Positions 1 through 5,296 of a stretch of DNA of 8,277 bases are shown in pieces. Source of the stretch: Abditibacteriota bacterium. GTDB taxonomy: Bacteria; Armatimonadota; UBA5829. The stretch spans positions 1 to 8,277 of the forward strand of contig JAGDAG010000129.1 in assembly GCA_017959625.1 (NCBI GenBank), in the 5' to 3' direction. The notes beneath the pieces were generated by a model that did no database searches, had not been told where the DNA came from, and saw only the letters and a list, made by a program, of their open reading frames with translations. Within the stretch, counting starts at the first letter, position 1. The number at the start of each line of letters is the position of its first letter. The translations under genes were made by a program, and so were the position numbers.

Positions 1-957
1 AACTTTGCCGACTGCGGCTATAAGGAATACAAGGAGCTCATAGACGTCTACAAGGATCTGGGCATCAACCTCCTGAGGGTCTGGGGCGGCGCCGTGCTGC
101 CTCACGAGGAGTTCTACGATCTGTGCGACGAAGCGGGGATAATGGTATGGCAGGAATTCCCCCTGTCTTCCTCCGGCATAGACAACGAGCCTCCCTTTGA
201 CAAGGAGTTCTGCGACACCATAGCCCGGGTAGCGGAAACGTATATCAAAAGAAGAAAGCATCACGCTTCCCTTATCATTTGGTGCGGCGGAAACGAACTG
301 GCGTCTGCAAGTGATATCGGCGAATACAGGGCGACTACCATAGAGCATCCCATGATCCGCAACTTTATGAATATCTGCAAACAGATGGATCCCAGAAGGC
401 GTTTCCTGAATACTTCTCCCTGCGGCATCAAGATCTATACCAACGACAAGACCAAAGGAAGAGGCATTATTGAGAACATCCATGGCCCCTGGAAGGCGGA
501 CAGGATAGAAGACTGGAACCGGCTCTTTGAGAACGACGAATCCATGTTCAGGGCGGAGACCGGCGCTCCCGGCGCCTCCTCCAAGGATATTCTGGACGCC
601 TACGCAGGCGAGCTGGAGCCCTGGCCCATGGAAAACGCCAACGTCTATTGGTCCCGGCCTTATACCTGGTGGCTGGAAATAGATATCTTCAAGCGCGAGA
701 CGGGCAAAGAAGCCGAAAGCGTGGAGGAATACGTGGACTGGAGCCAGAAGCGCCAGGCGGAGCTGCTGGTAAAGGCCGTGGGCACCTACAAGAAGAACTT
801 CGGCAAACACGGCGGGTTCATTATATGGATGGGCCACGACTGTTATCCGTGCCCCGCAAACACATCTATCATAGACTATTACCGCAGGCCCAAGCCTGCC
901 GCCCTGGCTCTGAAGGAAAAGGTGTTCCTCAGGAAGCCGGAAGAAATAGACGTATAG
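1..957 (+). CDS. GH2 beta-mannosidase-like glycoside hydrolase, C-terminal part (5' end outside window)
   Basis: The reading frame is open from base 1, so the N-terminus is missing; 318 residues are visible up to the TAG at 955-957. The fragment is the TIM-barrel catalytic domain of glycoside hydrolase family 2. It has LLRVWGGAVLPHEEFYDLCD followed by GIMVWQEFPL (the beta-mannosidase-type barrel strands), then IIWCGGNE with the likely acid/base Glu at bases 295-297. A later FRAETGAPG holds the likely nucleophile Glu at 553-555. The end (IIWMGHDCYPCP, then SIIDYYRRPKPAA) matches the usual GH2 'W..D..P..S..IDYY.RPK' close. Family members are retaining exo-glycosidases that remove terminal beta-mannose or related sugars; the true substrate cannot be read from this fragment. 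WCGGNE replaces the commoner W.GNNE. Whether it is secreted is unknown because the N-terminus lies outside. A hairpin follows 12 bases after the stop. A truncated paralogue lies at 1988-2373. Confidence 0.87.
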   Translation, partial: NFADCGYKEYKELIDVYKDLGINLLRVWGGAVLPHEEFYDLCDEAGIMVWQEFPLSSSGIDNEPPFDKEFCDTIARVAETYIKRRKHHASLIIWCGGNELASASDIGEYRATTIEHPMIRNFMNICKQMDPRRRFLNTSPCGIKIYTNDKTKGRGIIENIHGPWKADRIEDWNRLFENDESMFRAETGAPGASSKDILDAYAGELEPWPMENANVYWSRPYTWWLEIDIFKRETGKEAESVEEYVDWSQKRQAELLVKAVGTYKKNFGKHGGFIIWMGHDCYPCPANTSIIDYYRRPKPAALALKEKVFLRKPEEIDV

Positions 958-969
958 AGAACTCTCGGC

Positions 970-1008
970 AGATCCCTGCCGCGGAAACGCCCGCGGCAGG
1001 GATCTTTG
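970..1008 (+). terminator. Stem-loop after the GH2 gene, probable terminator
   Basis: Perfect 15-bp inverted repeat: arms 970-984 (AGATCCCTGCCGCGG) and 991-1005, with a 6-base loop AAACGC. It begins 12 bases after the GH2 stop codon. The U-tract is short (TTT at about 1005-1007), so termination may be inefficient. From the other side the hairpin could also stop transcripts of the converging HXXEE gene, but no T-run follows it on the minus strand. Confidence 0.65.
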
Positions 1009-1191
1009 CATCGGGTTGGGCCTGTCAGGGGCAATTCCGCTCCCCGAGTCATCCCGGCTCAAACGGCAACAGGATCTTCAGACCGTTTGGAAAAAGAGCT
1101 TCGGCGTGGCCCGTTTGCCTTGCTCCGTCAAAACGGGAGGACCCGGACACGGCAGAACACTCAGGCCCCGTACAGCACCCCCCCCCGGCAA
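1009..1191. other. Non-coding gap between the converging GH2 and HXXEE genes
   Basis: No convincing gene is visible on either strand. The stretch holds two 7-bp inverted repeats built on a shared CCGTTTG-like element: 1060-1066 with 1083-1089, and 1110-1116 with 1131-1137. A run of nine C lies at 1178-1186. Possible open frames here lack ribosome binding sites and recognisable protein features. Confidence 0.5.
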
Positions 1192-1815
1192 TCAGCTTTT
1201 CCCGGATCCTCTGATCCTTTCCCTCACCATTGCCGGCAGATCCCGGTAACGCCTGCCGATGGTGTGCACCAGCTGCCTTTGCATACACATGAACCCCAGC
1301 AGCATCAGCAAAAAACCCAGAGCATAGTGTATGGCCGAGACATAGTGATTCAGCCCCAAATAGCAAAAGACATACACGGTCAACGCCAATTCGCATTCCG
1401 CCGTGATCATGCCGGGACTGTAGGGCTTATTCATCCCGAAGAGCCTGATGGCCGCTACGTGCACCGCTCCCTCCAGAAGGCCGAGAAAAGCGGCCGGAAG
1501 CACCAGCCAGGCATACTCATGCAGGAAATAAGGGACCACCGTCAGCGCCAGCAGATATATGCCTGTATAGAATCTGCTCTCTTTTTTGATCCGGGGAGAG
1601 ATACCGTCTTTGCTGCCGGTCAGGAGTTTTGAAACCTGTTCGGGAAACCCTCCGGGATAGTGTCCTTCCTCCCATTCGTGGAGCACGAAGAGAAAGACAT
1701 ACGCGAGTATGATCTTCCGCGCAATATCAGGCTGTATCCATATAGCGGAATACGTGATCAGACCGAGAGAGATCAGCGTGTAGATCTCCAGGCTGTAATA
1801 TTTTATCTTTTTCAT
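1192..1815 (-). CDS. HXXEE-domain integral membrane protein
   Basis: 207 residues, ATG at 1815-1813, TGA at 1194-1192. The name-giving motif is seen as LHEWEEGHYPGGF, with His46, Glu49 and Glu50. A second acidic/His cluster, LEGAVHVAA, has Glu115 and His119, and NKPYSPGMITAE (129-140) matches the conserved 'N.YNPG..TA' region of the family. About six hydrophobic segments are visible (roughly 12-27, 35-47, 84-98, 102-120, 143-157, 163-177), followed by a basic tail. The family is widespread and uncharacterised. The conserved His and Glu residues next to membrane helices suggest metal binding or catalysis, which is inference. No good Shine-Dalgarno lies at normal distance: AAGGGA is about 15 bases from the ATG. 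The gene stands alone on the minus strand between two GH2 copies and has its own promoter at 1889-1917. Confidence 0.82.
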   Translation of the reverse strand: MKKIKYYSLEIYTLISLGLITYSAIWIQPDIARKIILAYVFLFVLHEWEEGHYPGGFPEQVSKLLTGSKDGISPRIKKESRFYTGIYLLALTVVPYFLHEYAWLVLPAAFLGLLEGAVHVAAIRLFGMNKPYSPGMITAECELALTVYVFCYLGLNHYVSAIHYALGFLLMLLGFMCMQRQLVHTIGRRYRDLPAMVRERIRGSGKS

Positions 1816-1877
1816 GCTTTTGTATTATATTCCCTTGTTCTGAACCAGTGAAGTGGTATATATAAACAGCGCTTCAT
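1812..1877 (-). CDS. Possible 21-residue leader ORF overlapping the HXXEE start
   Basis: ATG at 1877-1875 opens a 21-codon frame (starting MKRCLYIPLHWF) whose TGA at 1814-1812 overlaps the HXXEE ATG as ATGA, the arrangement used for translational coupling. There is no Shine-Dalgarno before it. If transcription starts near 1882, the ATG is only about five bases into the message, so it would need leaderless initiation. The peptide has no recognisable features. It may be chance; it is listed because start, stop overlap and promoter spacing agree. Confidence 0.2.
   Translation of the reverse strand: MKRCLYIPLHWFRTREYNTKA
1824..1852 (-). promoter_or_regulatory. Possible second, start-proximal promoter of the HXXEE gene
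   Basis: Minus strand: TTCACT (1852-1847), a 17-base spacer, then TATAAT (1829-1824), which ends 8 bases before the ATG at 1815. A transcript from here would be leaderless or nearly so, which would fit the lack of a well-placed Shine-Dalgarno. The -35 is weak (four of six consensus bases). Confidence 0.35.
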
Positions 1878-1888
1878 TGTTTTGTATT

Positions 1889-1917
1889 ATTATATCACGC
1901 CTGCCCCGACCCGTCAA
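1889..1917 (-). promoter_or_regulatory. Sigma70-type promoter for the HXXEE gene
   Basis: Read on the minus strand, TTGACG (1917-1912) is followed after a 17-base spacer by TATAAT (1894-1889). This is a near-perfect housekeeping promoter, with a start expected near 1882 and a leader of about 67 bases before the HXXEE ATG. Confidence 0.75.
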
Positions 1918-1987
1918 TACCAGCCCCGTATCATCCCGGAACTCCGCCGTCATTTCGCCCCGTTAACTAAAACCCCGCGTCATCTCT
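1918..1987. repeat. Degenerate GTCAT-containing repeat units next to the GH2 truncation point
   Basis: Three related blocks share a C-rich lead followed by an RTCAT-type core: CCCCGTATCATCCCGG (from 1924), CCGCCGTCATTTCGCCCC (from 1944) and CCCCGCGTCATCTCTGCG (from 1973). A similar CGAGTCATCCCGG occurs near 1045, on the other side of the HXXEE gene. The units are imperfect and could be remnants of an interspersed repeat. The last one runs directly into the truncated GH2 copy. Confidence 0.3.
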
Positions 1988-2373
1988 GCGCCTCCTCCGT
2001 GGATATACTGGACGCCTATGCCGGCGAGCTGGAGCCCCTGCCCATTGATTTCACCAACTTCTACTGGTCCCGCCCCTTCACCTGGCGGCTGGAGATGAGT
2101 ATTTTCAGGCGCGAGAAGGGTAAAGACGCCGAAAGCGCGGAGGAATACGCAAGCTGGAGCCGGAAGCGCCATGCAGAGCTGCTGGTAAAGGCCGCAGGCG
2201 CATACAAGAAGAACTTCGGCAAACACGGAGGCATTATAATATGGATGGGCCACGACTGTTATCCCTGCCCGGCAAACACCTCCATCATAGACTATTACCG
2301 CAGGCCCAAGCCTGCCGCCCTGGCCCTTAAGGAAAAGGTGTTCCTCAGGAAGCCGGAAGAAACAGACGTCTGA
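1988..2373 (+). pseudogene. Truncated duplicate of the GH2 beta-mannosidase-like C-terminus
   Basis: This block aligns without insertions or deletions to 572-957, at a constant offset of 1,416 bases, and ends at the equivalent stop codon (TGA here, TAG there). Of 127 aligned residues about 23 differ, so protein identity is near 82%. The C-terminal 55 residues differ at only about two positions. Homology starts just after the position of the nucleophile Glu in the intact copy, so both catalytic glutamates and most of the barrel are absent. The frame stays open upstream to about 1882, but that part encodes nothing GH2-like and overlaps the minus-strand promoter. No Shine-Dalgarno plus start is evident. 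It is best read as the remnant of a second, formerly complete tandem GH2 gene. Confidence 0.85.
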
Positions 2374-2395
2374 CGGCAGTCCCGGGGGAGTTTCG

Positions 2396-2436
2396 GATAA
2401 GGCGTTATCAGCGCCGGAAGGGCTTCCTTCCGGCGC
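2396..2436 (+). terminator. Stem-loops after the truncated GH2 copy, possible terminator
   Basis: A strong hairpin has arms GCGCCGGAAGG (2411-2421) and CCTTCCGGCGC (2426-2436) around a GCTT loop. It is preceded by a small one, GATAA/TTATC (2396-2409). No T-run follows directly; a T7 tract occurs only at 2461-2467, after an A-rich stretch. It could be a terminator inherited from the original second GH2 gene, or simply a stable 3' end structure. Confidence 0.45.
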
Positions 2437-2493
2437 CGGAAAAAACAAGGGAGCAAGAGGTTTTTTTGATGGCCCTTCCGGCCTTCAGGATTC

Positions 2494-2523
2494 TTGAAAA
2501 CAGCCCCGTTTTTGTGCTATAAT
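2494..2523 (+). promoter_or_regulatory. Strong extended -10 promoter of the coaX operon
   Basis: TTGAAA (2494-2499), an 18-base spacer, then TATAAT (2518-2523). A TG dinucleotide at 2515-2516, one base before the -10, makes an extended -10 element. The expected start is near 2530. A 9-bp inverted repeat, CCCGTTTTT (2505-2513) and AAAAACGGG (2540-2548), flanks the -10 and start site and could be an operator. Confidence 0.78.
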
Positions 2524-2539
2524 AAAATAAAGTTGTGAG

Positions 2540-2572
2540 AAAAACGGGCTGCGTTAAAGCGCGGGCGTTTTT
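2540..2572 (+). promoter_or_regulatory. Terminator-like leader hairpin before coaX, possible attenuator
   Basis: In the predicted 5' leader, AAAAACG (2540-2546) pairs with CGTTTTT (2566-2572). Inside it CTGCG (2549-2553) pairs with CGCGG (2560-2564, one G-U pair) around a TTAAAG loop. The right arm is itself a T5 tract, the layout of a weak A-tract/stem/U-tract terminator. It lies about 10 bases after the predicted start and 50 bases before the coaX ATG, so it could attenuate the operon. It matches no riboswitch class I recognise. Confidence 0.35.
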
Positions 2573-2622
2573 ATATCATCGGCATATCCCGGCCGGTGGT
2601 GCCTCTTTCCTTGGAGAATGAT

Positions 2623-3396
2623 ATGCTTTTGGCTATAGACGTCGGTAATACAAATATAACCTTCGGGATCTATGATTCCGGGGGGTATATATGTGATTTC
2701 CGTGTCAATACTCATCCTTTCCGCACTGCTGACGAATACGCTGCTTTGCTGAAAACTCTTTTGTCCGACAAGGGAGTGGATTTTTCTTTGGTGGACGGTA
2801 TCATTATCTCCAGTGTCGTTCCCTTTGTCAACGAAGCCCTTATCCGCTTTTCCGAAAAGCATTTCGGAGTAAAAGAACCCGTGATGCTTTCCGCAGATAC
2901 AGACGTGGGTATCGGCATCAACTATGCTCATACCTCGGGTATCGGCGCAGACCGTATAGCAAATGCCGTGGCGGCTCACCATTATTACAACGGATACGTC
3001 ATAGTGGTGGATTTCGGTACCGCAAATACCTTTGACGTAGTCGATAAAAACGGAGATTATCTGGGCGGGGCCATAACCCCGGGGATACAGATATCCCTGG
3101 ACTCTCTTTTTTCAAAGGCTTCCAAGCTTACGCAGATATCTCTTACCAAACCCGACAAAGCCATCGGGACGGATACCGAGAGCGCGCTGCTTTCAGGCAT
3201 AATTTACGGCTATTCCGGACAGGTGGATTCCATCGTGGGCAAGATCAGCGCGGAGCTTCCGGAAAAGCCTGTCGTGGTGGCAACGGGCGGTCAGTCTTAT
3301 CTTATTGCAGAGCATGCAGGCACCATAGACTACGTGGATGACAAGCTCACACTGAACGGTTTGTTCCTGATCTACAGCCATTTGAAAAAAACATGA
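2623..3396 (+). CDS. coaX: Type III pantothenate kinase
   Basis: 257 residues, the usual CoaX length. It phosphorylates pantothenate with ATP, the first step of coenzyme A synthesis, in the cytoplasm. Motifs in order: AIDVGNTNITFG (4-15, the nucleotide-binding DxGNT motif), SVVP (64-67), GIGADRIANA (106-115, with the likely catalytic Asp110), VVDFGTANTFD (128-138), GGAITPG (148-154), ATGG (220-223) and a C-terminal LTLNGLFLIY. The start at 2623 was chosen over the upstream GTG at 2596 because GGAG (2613-2616) lies six bases before it and because family members begin directly with this hydrophobic strand and DxGNT. Type III kinases are known to need a monovalent cation and to escape CoA feedback inhibition. 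It is the first gene of the proposed operon, and its TGA overlaps the dusB ATG (ATGA, 3393-3396), which suggests translational coupling. Confidence 0.95.
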   Translation: MLLAIDVGNTNITFGIYDSGGYICDFRVNTHPFRTADEYAALLKTLLSDKGVDFSLVDGIIISSVVPFVNEALIRFSEKHFGVKEPVMLSADTDVGIGINYAHTSGIGADRIANAVAAHHYYNGYVIVVDFGTANTFDVVDKNGDYLGGAITPGIQISLDSLFSKASKLTQISLTKPDKAIGTDTESALLSGIIYGYSGQVDSIVGKISAELPEKPVVVATGGQSYLIAEHAGTIDYVDDKLTLNGLFLIYSHLKKT

Positions 3397-4412
3397 AGCT
3401 TCCTTCGCTCACTATAGGGGGGCTTTCGCTGTCTTCGCCGCTGGTCCTGGCTCCTATGGCAGGCGTAACGAACCATTCCATGCGCGTATTATGCAAAAGG
3501 CTGGGAGGCTGCGGACTTGTCTCAAGCGAAATGTTCAGCGCCTGCGCCATAAGGTTCAGAGATCCGAAAACGCCGGGGATGGTGGACTGGACTTATGAAG
3601 ATCAGCCCCTCAGCGCCCAGCTTTTCGGGGGCGACGGAGAAACCTGCGCTATCGCTGCGGTATATCTTCAGGAGCAGGGGGCGGATATAATAGATATAAA
3701 TTTCGGCTGTCCCGTTCCCAAGGTGGCGCGGAGCGGTTCCGGCGCAAGCATACTGAAGGAGCTTTCCAGGGCGGAAGAGATCATCCGCCGTGTCCGCAGC
3801 GTATGCCGGGTGCCGCTGACGGTGAAAACCAGGCTTGGCTGGTATACCGGCCAACCCACCGTATTTGAATTTGTCCGCATAGCGTCGGATTGCGGAGCGG
3901 ACGCCGTCACGGTCCACGGGCGTTACGCCCAGCAGAAATACGCCGGGACCGCCGATTGGGATATGATAGCGAGAGTGCGGGAACAGATGGACTCCCGCAT
4001 CCCGCTTATAGCCAACGGCGACGTGACAGATCCCGCAAGTTTTGAAAAAATAATACGTATCACGGGGTGCCAGGGCGTGATGATAGGAAGGGGGGCCCTG
4101 GGCCGCCCCTGGATATTCCGCGACCTTATGGCTTTTGCCCGGACGGGCGCCGCTCCCGAACCCCTGAAGGCGCCGGAGATCCTGGAAATAGCGCGTATGC
4201 ACAACAGGATATTGAAGGACATCCACGGCGACAGGCGCGCGGCCAAAGAGATGCGGGGCAATATAATACATTATATCAAGGGCTTTGAAAACTCTGCAAG
4301 GATCAGGAACGCCATCATGCAGACAAGGTCAACCGAAGAAATCGAGGAAGTTTTAAATGAAGCAGATCGTTTCTGTAAGTCTGGGATCGTCGTCCAGAAA
4401 CAAAGCCTTTGA
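3393..4412 (+). CDS. dusB: tRNA-dihydrouridine synthase, DusB type
   Basis: 339 residues. An FMN enzyme that reduces specific uridines in tRNA to dihydrouridine with NAD(P)H. The TIM-barrel signature is complete: VLAPMAGVTNHSMR (18-31, FMN site), QLFGGD (76-81), DINFGCPVPKV (101-111) with the catalytic Cys106, VKTRLGW (144-150), VTVHGRYAQQ (172-181), PLIANGDV (204-211) and MIGRGALGRPWIF (230-242, phosphate grip of FMN). The GCPVPKV...GSGA pattern and the length fit the DusB branch best. The ATG overlaps the coaX stop by four bases. The 3' end runs 56 bases into the next gene; the last 18 or so residues (ending VVQKQSL) are therefore encoded within the overlap and are the least conserved part. 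This is a housekeeping gene carried along in the coaX transcript. Confidence 0.92.
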   Translation: MKLPSLTIGGLSLSSPLVLAPMAGVTNHSMRVLCKRLGGCGLVSSEMFSACAIRFRDPKTPGMVDWTYEDQPLSAQLFGGDGETCAIAAVYLQEQGADIIDINFGCPVPKVARSGSGASILKELSRAEEIIRRVRSVCRVPLTVKTRLGWYTGQPTVFEFVRIASDCGADAVTVHGRYAQQKYAGTADWDMIARVREQMDSRIPLIANGDVTDPASFEKIIRITGCQGVMIGRGALGRPWIFRDLMAFARTGAAPEPLKAPEILEIARMHNRILKDIHGDRRAAKEMRGNIIHYIKGFENSARIRNAIMQTRSTEEIEEVLNEADRFCKSGIVVQKQSL

Positions 4413-5292
4413 GACAGAACTGGCCGGCGAACGGTTTTCCGTTTCAAGGATCGGCGTTGACGGCGATATGAAGGCTTTTGCCGAAAAACTCACAGAGCTT
4501 GACGGCAGAGTTGACGCCATCGGTCTCGGCGGTATCGATATGTATCTGTGGGTCGACGGAAAGCGGTATACCGTAAGAGACGCCGCAAAGCTTGCCTCAT
4601 GCGTGTCAAAGACGCCGGTGGTGGACGGAAGCGGAGTGAAAAACACTATAGAACGCATGACGGTGGAGCATCTGCAATCGTCGGGAACGGTGGATTTTTC
4701 GGCGGCAAAAGTGATGATGGTATGCTCGCTGGACCGTTTCGGCATGGCGGAGGCTATACGCCGCTATACGGGCCCCCATAACTTTCTGTTCGGCGACGTG
4801 ATGTTTGCCTTAGGGCTCAATATACCTGTTTACAGCTATCAAAATATGAAAAGGCTGGCAAAAACCCTGCTGCCCGTATTTGTGAAGCTGCCTTTCTCTC
4901 TTTTGTATCCTACCGGAAAAAGCCAGAAGGAGATAAAGCCGGCTTTTACGGACAAATACCGCTGGGCCGACGTTATTGCCGGAGATTATCTGTATATAAA
5001 AAAGCATCTGCCCGAACCGGCTTCAGGCGCTCTCGAAGATAAAGTGATCCTTACAAACACACTTACCGAAGGCGACGTAGAGGATCTGAAGCAAAGAGGC
5101 GTCCGGCTCATAGTCAGCTCGACCCCCAATCTGGGAGGGCGCAATTTCGGGACCAACGTTCTTGAAGGGATCATAACGGTCCTGCTGGGAAAAAGCATTT
5201 ACGAAGCTTCCCGCGAGGAGCTTGAGCGGGTTCTGGATGATATAGGCTGGAAACCGTCGGTAGTTTACAACAGAAATACAATCAAGGATTAA
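4357..5292 (+). CDS. Uncharacterised protein of the family usually auto-named 'quinate 5-dehydrogenase'
   Basis: 311 residues, start ATG at 4357 with GAGGAAG (4344-4350) six bases before it. I recognise the family from its conserved stretches: VSLGSSSRNK (7-16), IGLGGIDMYLW (55-65), TPVVDGSGVKNTIER (86-100), VMMVCSLDRFGMAEAI (119-134), FGDVMFALGL (145-154), YPTGKSQ (184-190), WADVIAGDYLYIKKHLP (203-219) and TPNLGGRNFGTNVLEG (256-271). Databases often call it quinate 5-dehydrogenase, but no shikimate/quinate dehydrogenase Lys-Asp catalytic site or clear GxGxxG loop is visible, so that name is doubtful. The 119-134 stretch may be a nucleotide-binding-like strand-turn-helix. It is cytoplasmic (no signal peptide or membrane segment). 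The next gene, four bases on, is a COG5322 dehydrogenase. I recall the two families occurring side by side elsewhere, which points to a joint pathway or complex. Reaction unknown. Confidence 0.75.
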   Translation: MKQIVSVSLGSSSRNKAFETELAGERFSVSRIGVDGDMKAFAEKLTELDGRVDAIGLGGIDMYLWVDGKRYTVRDAAKLASCVSKTPVVDGSGVKNTIERMTVEHLQSSGTVDFSAAKVMMVCSLDRFGMAEAIRRYTGPHNFLFGDVMFALGLNIPVYSYQNMKRLAKTLLPVFVKLPFSLLYPTGKSQKEIKPAFTDKYRWADVIAGDYLYIKKHLPEPASGALEDKVILTNTLTEGDVEDLKQRGVRLIVSSTPNLGGRNFGTNVLEGIITVLLGKSIYEASREELERVLDDIGWKPSVVYNRNTIKD

Positions 5293-5296
5293 AACT

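Noticed and set aside
1178..1186. Run of nine C (G9 on the strand of the HXXEE gene) as a phase-variation tract
   Set aside because: It lies five bases after the HXXEE stop codon, so slippage would not change that protein, and no other gene covers it convincingly.
1882..1987. N-terminal extension of the truncated GH2 copy from a TTG start
   Set aside because: The frame is open but encodes no GH2 sequence, has no ribosome binding site and overlaps the minus-strand promoter and the repeats.
2440..2467. AAAAAAC/GTTTTTT pairing with T7 as an intrinsic terminator
   Set aside because: The stem is made of A-T pairs only with a 13-base loop, and the T-run is too far from the GC hairpin at 2411-2436.
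2469..2522. 17-codon ORF (MALPAFRILENS...) with AGAGG eight bases ahead, before coaX
   Set aside because: It overlaps the -35 and -10 boxes of the coaX promoter and would not be transcribed from it; no family resemblance. Probably chance.
2596..2622. Upstream GTG start for CoaX
   Set aside because: The nine extra residues are not family-like, and GGAG is correctly spaced for the ATG at 2623.
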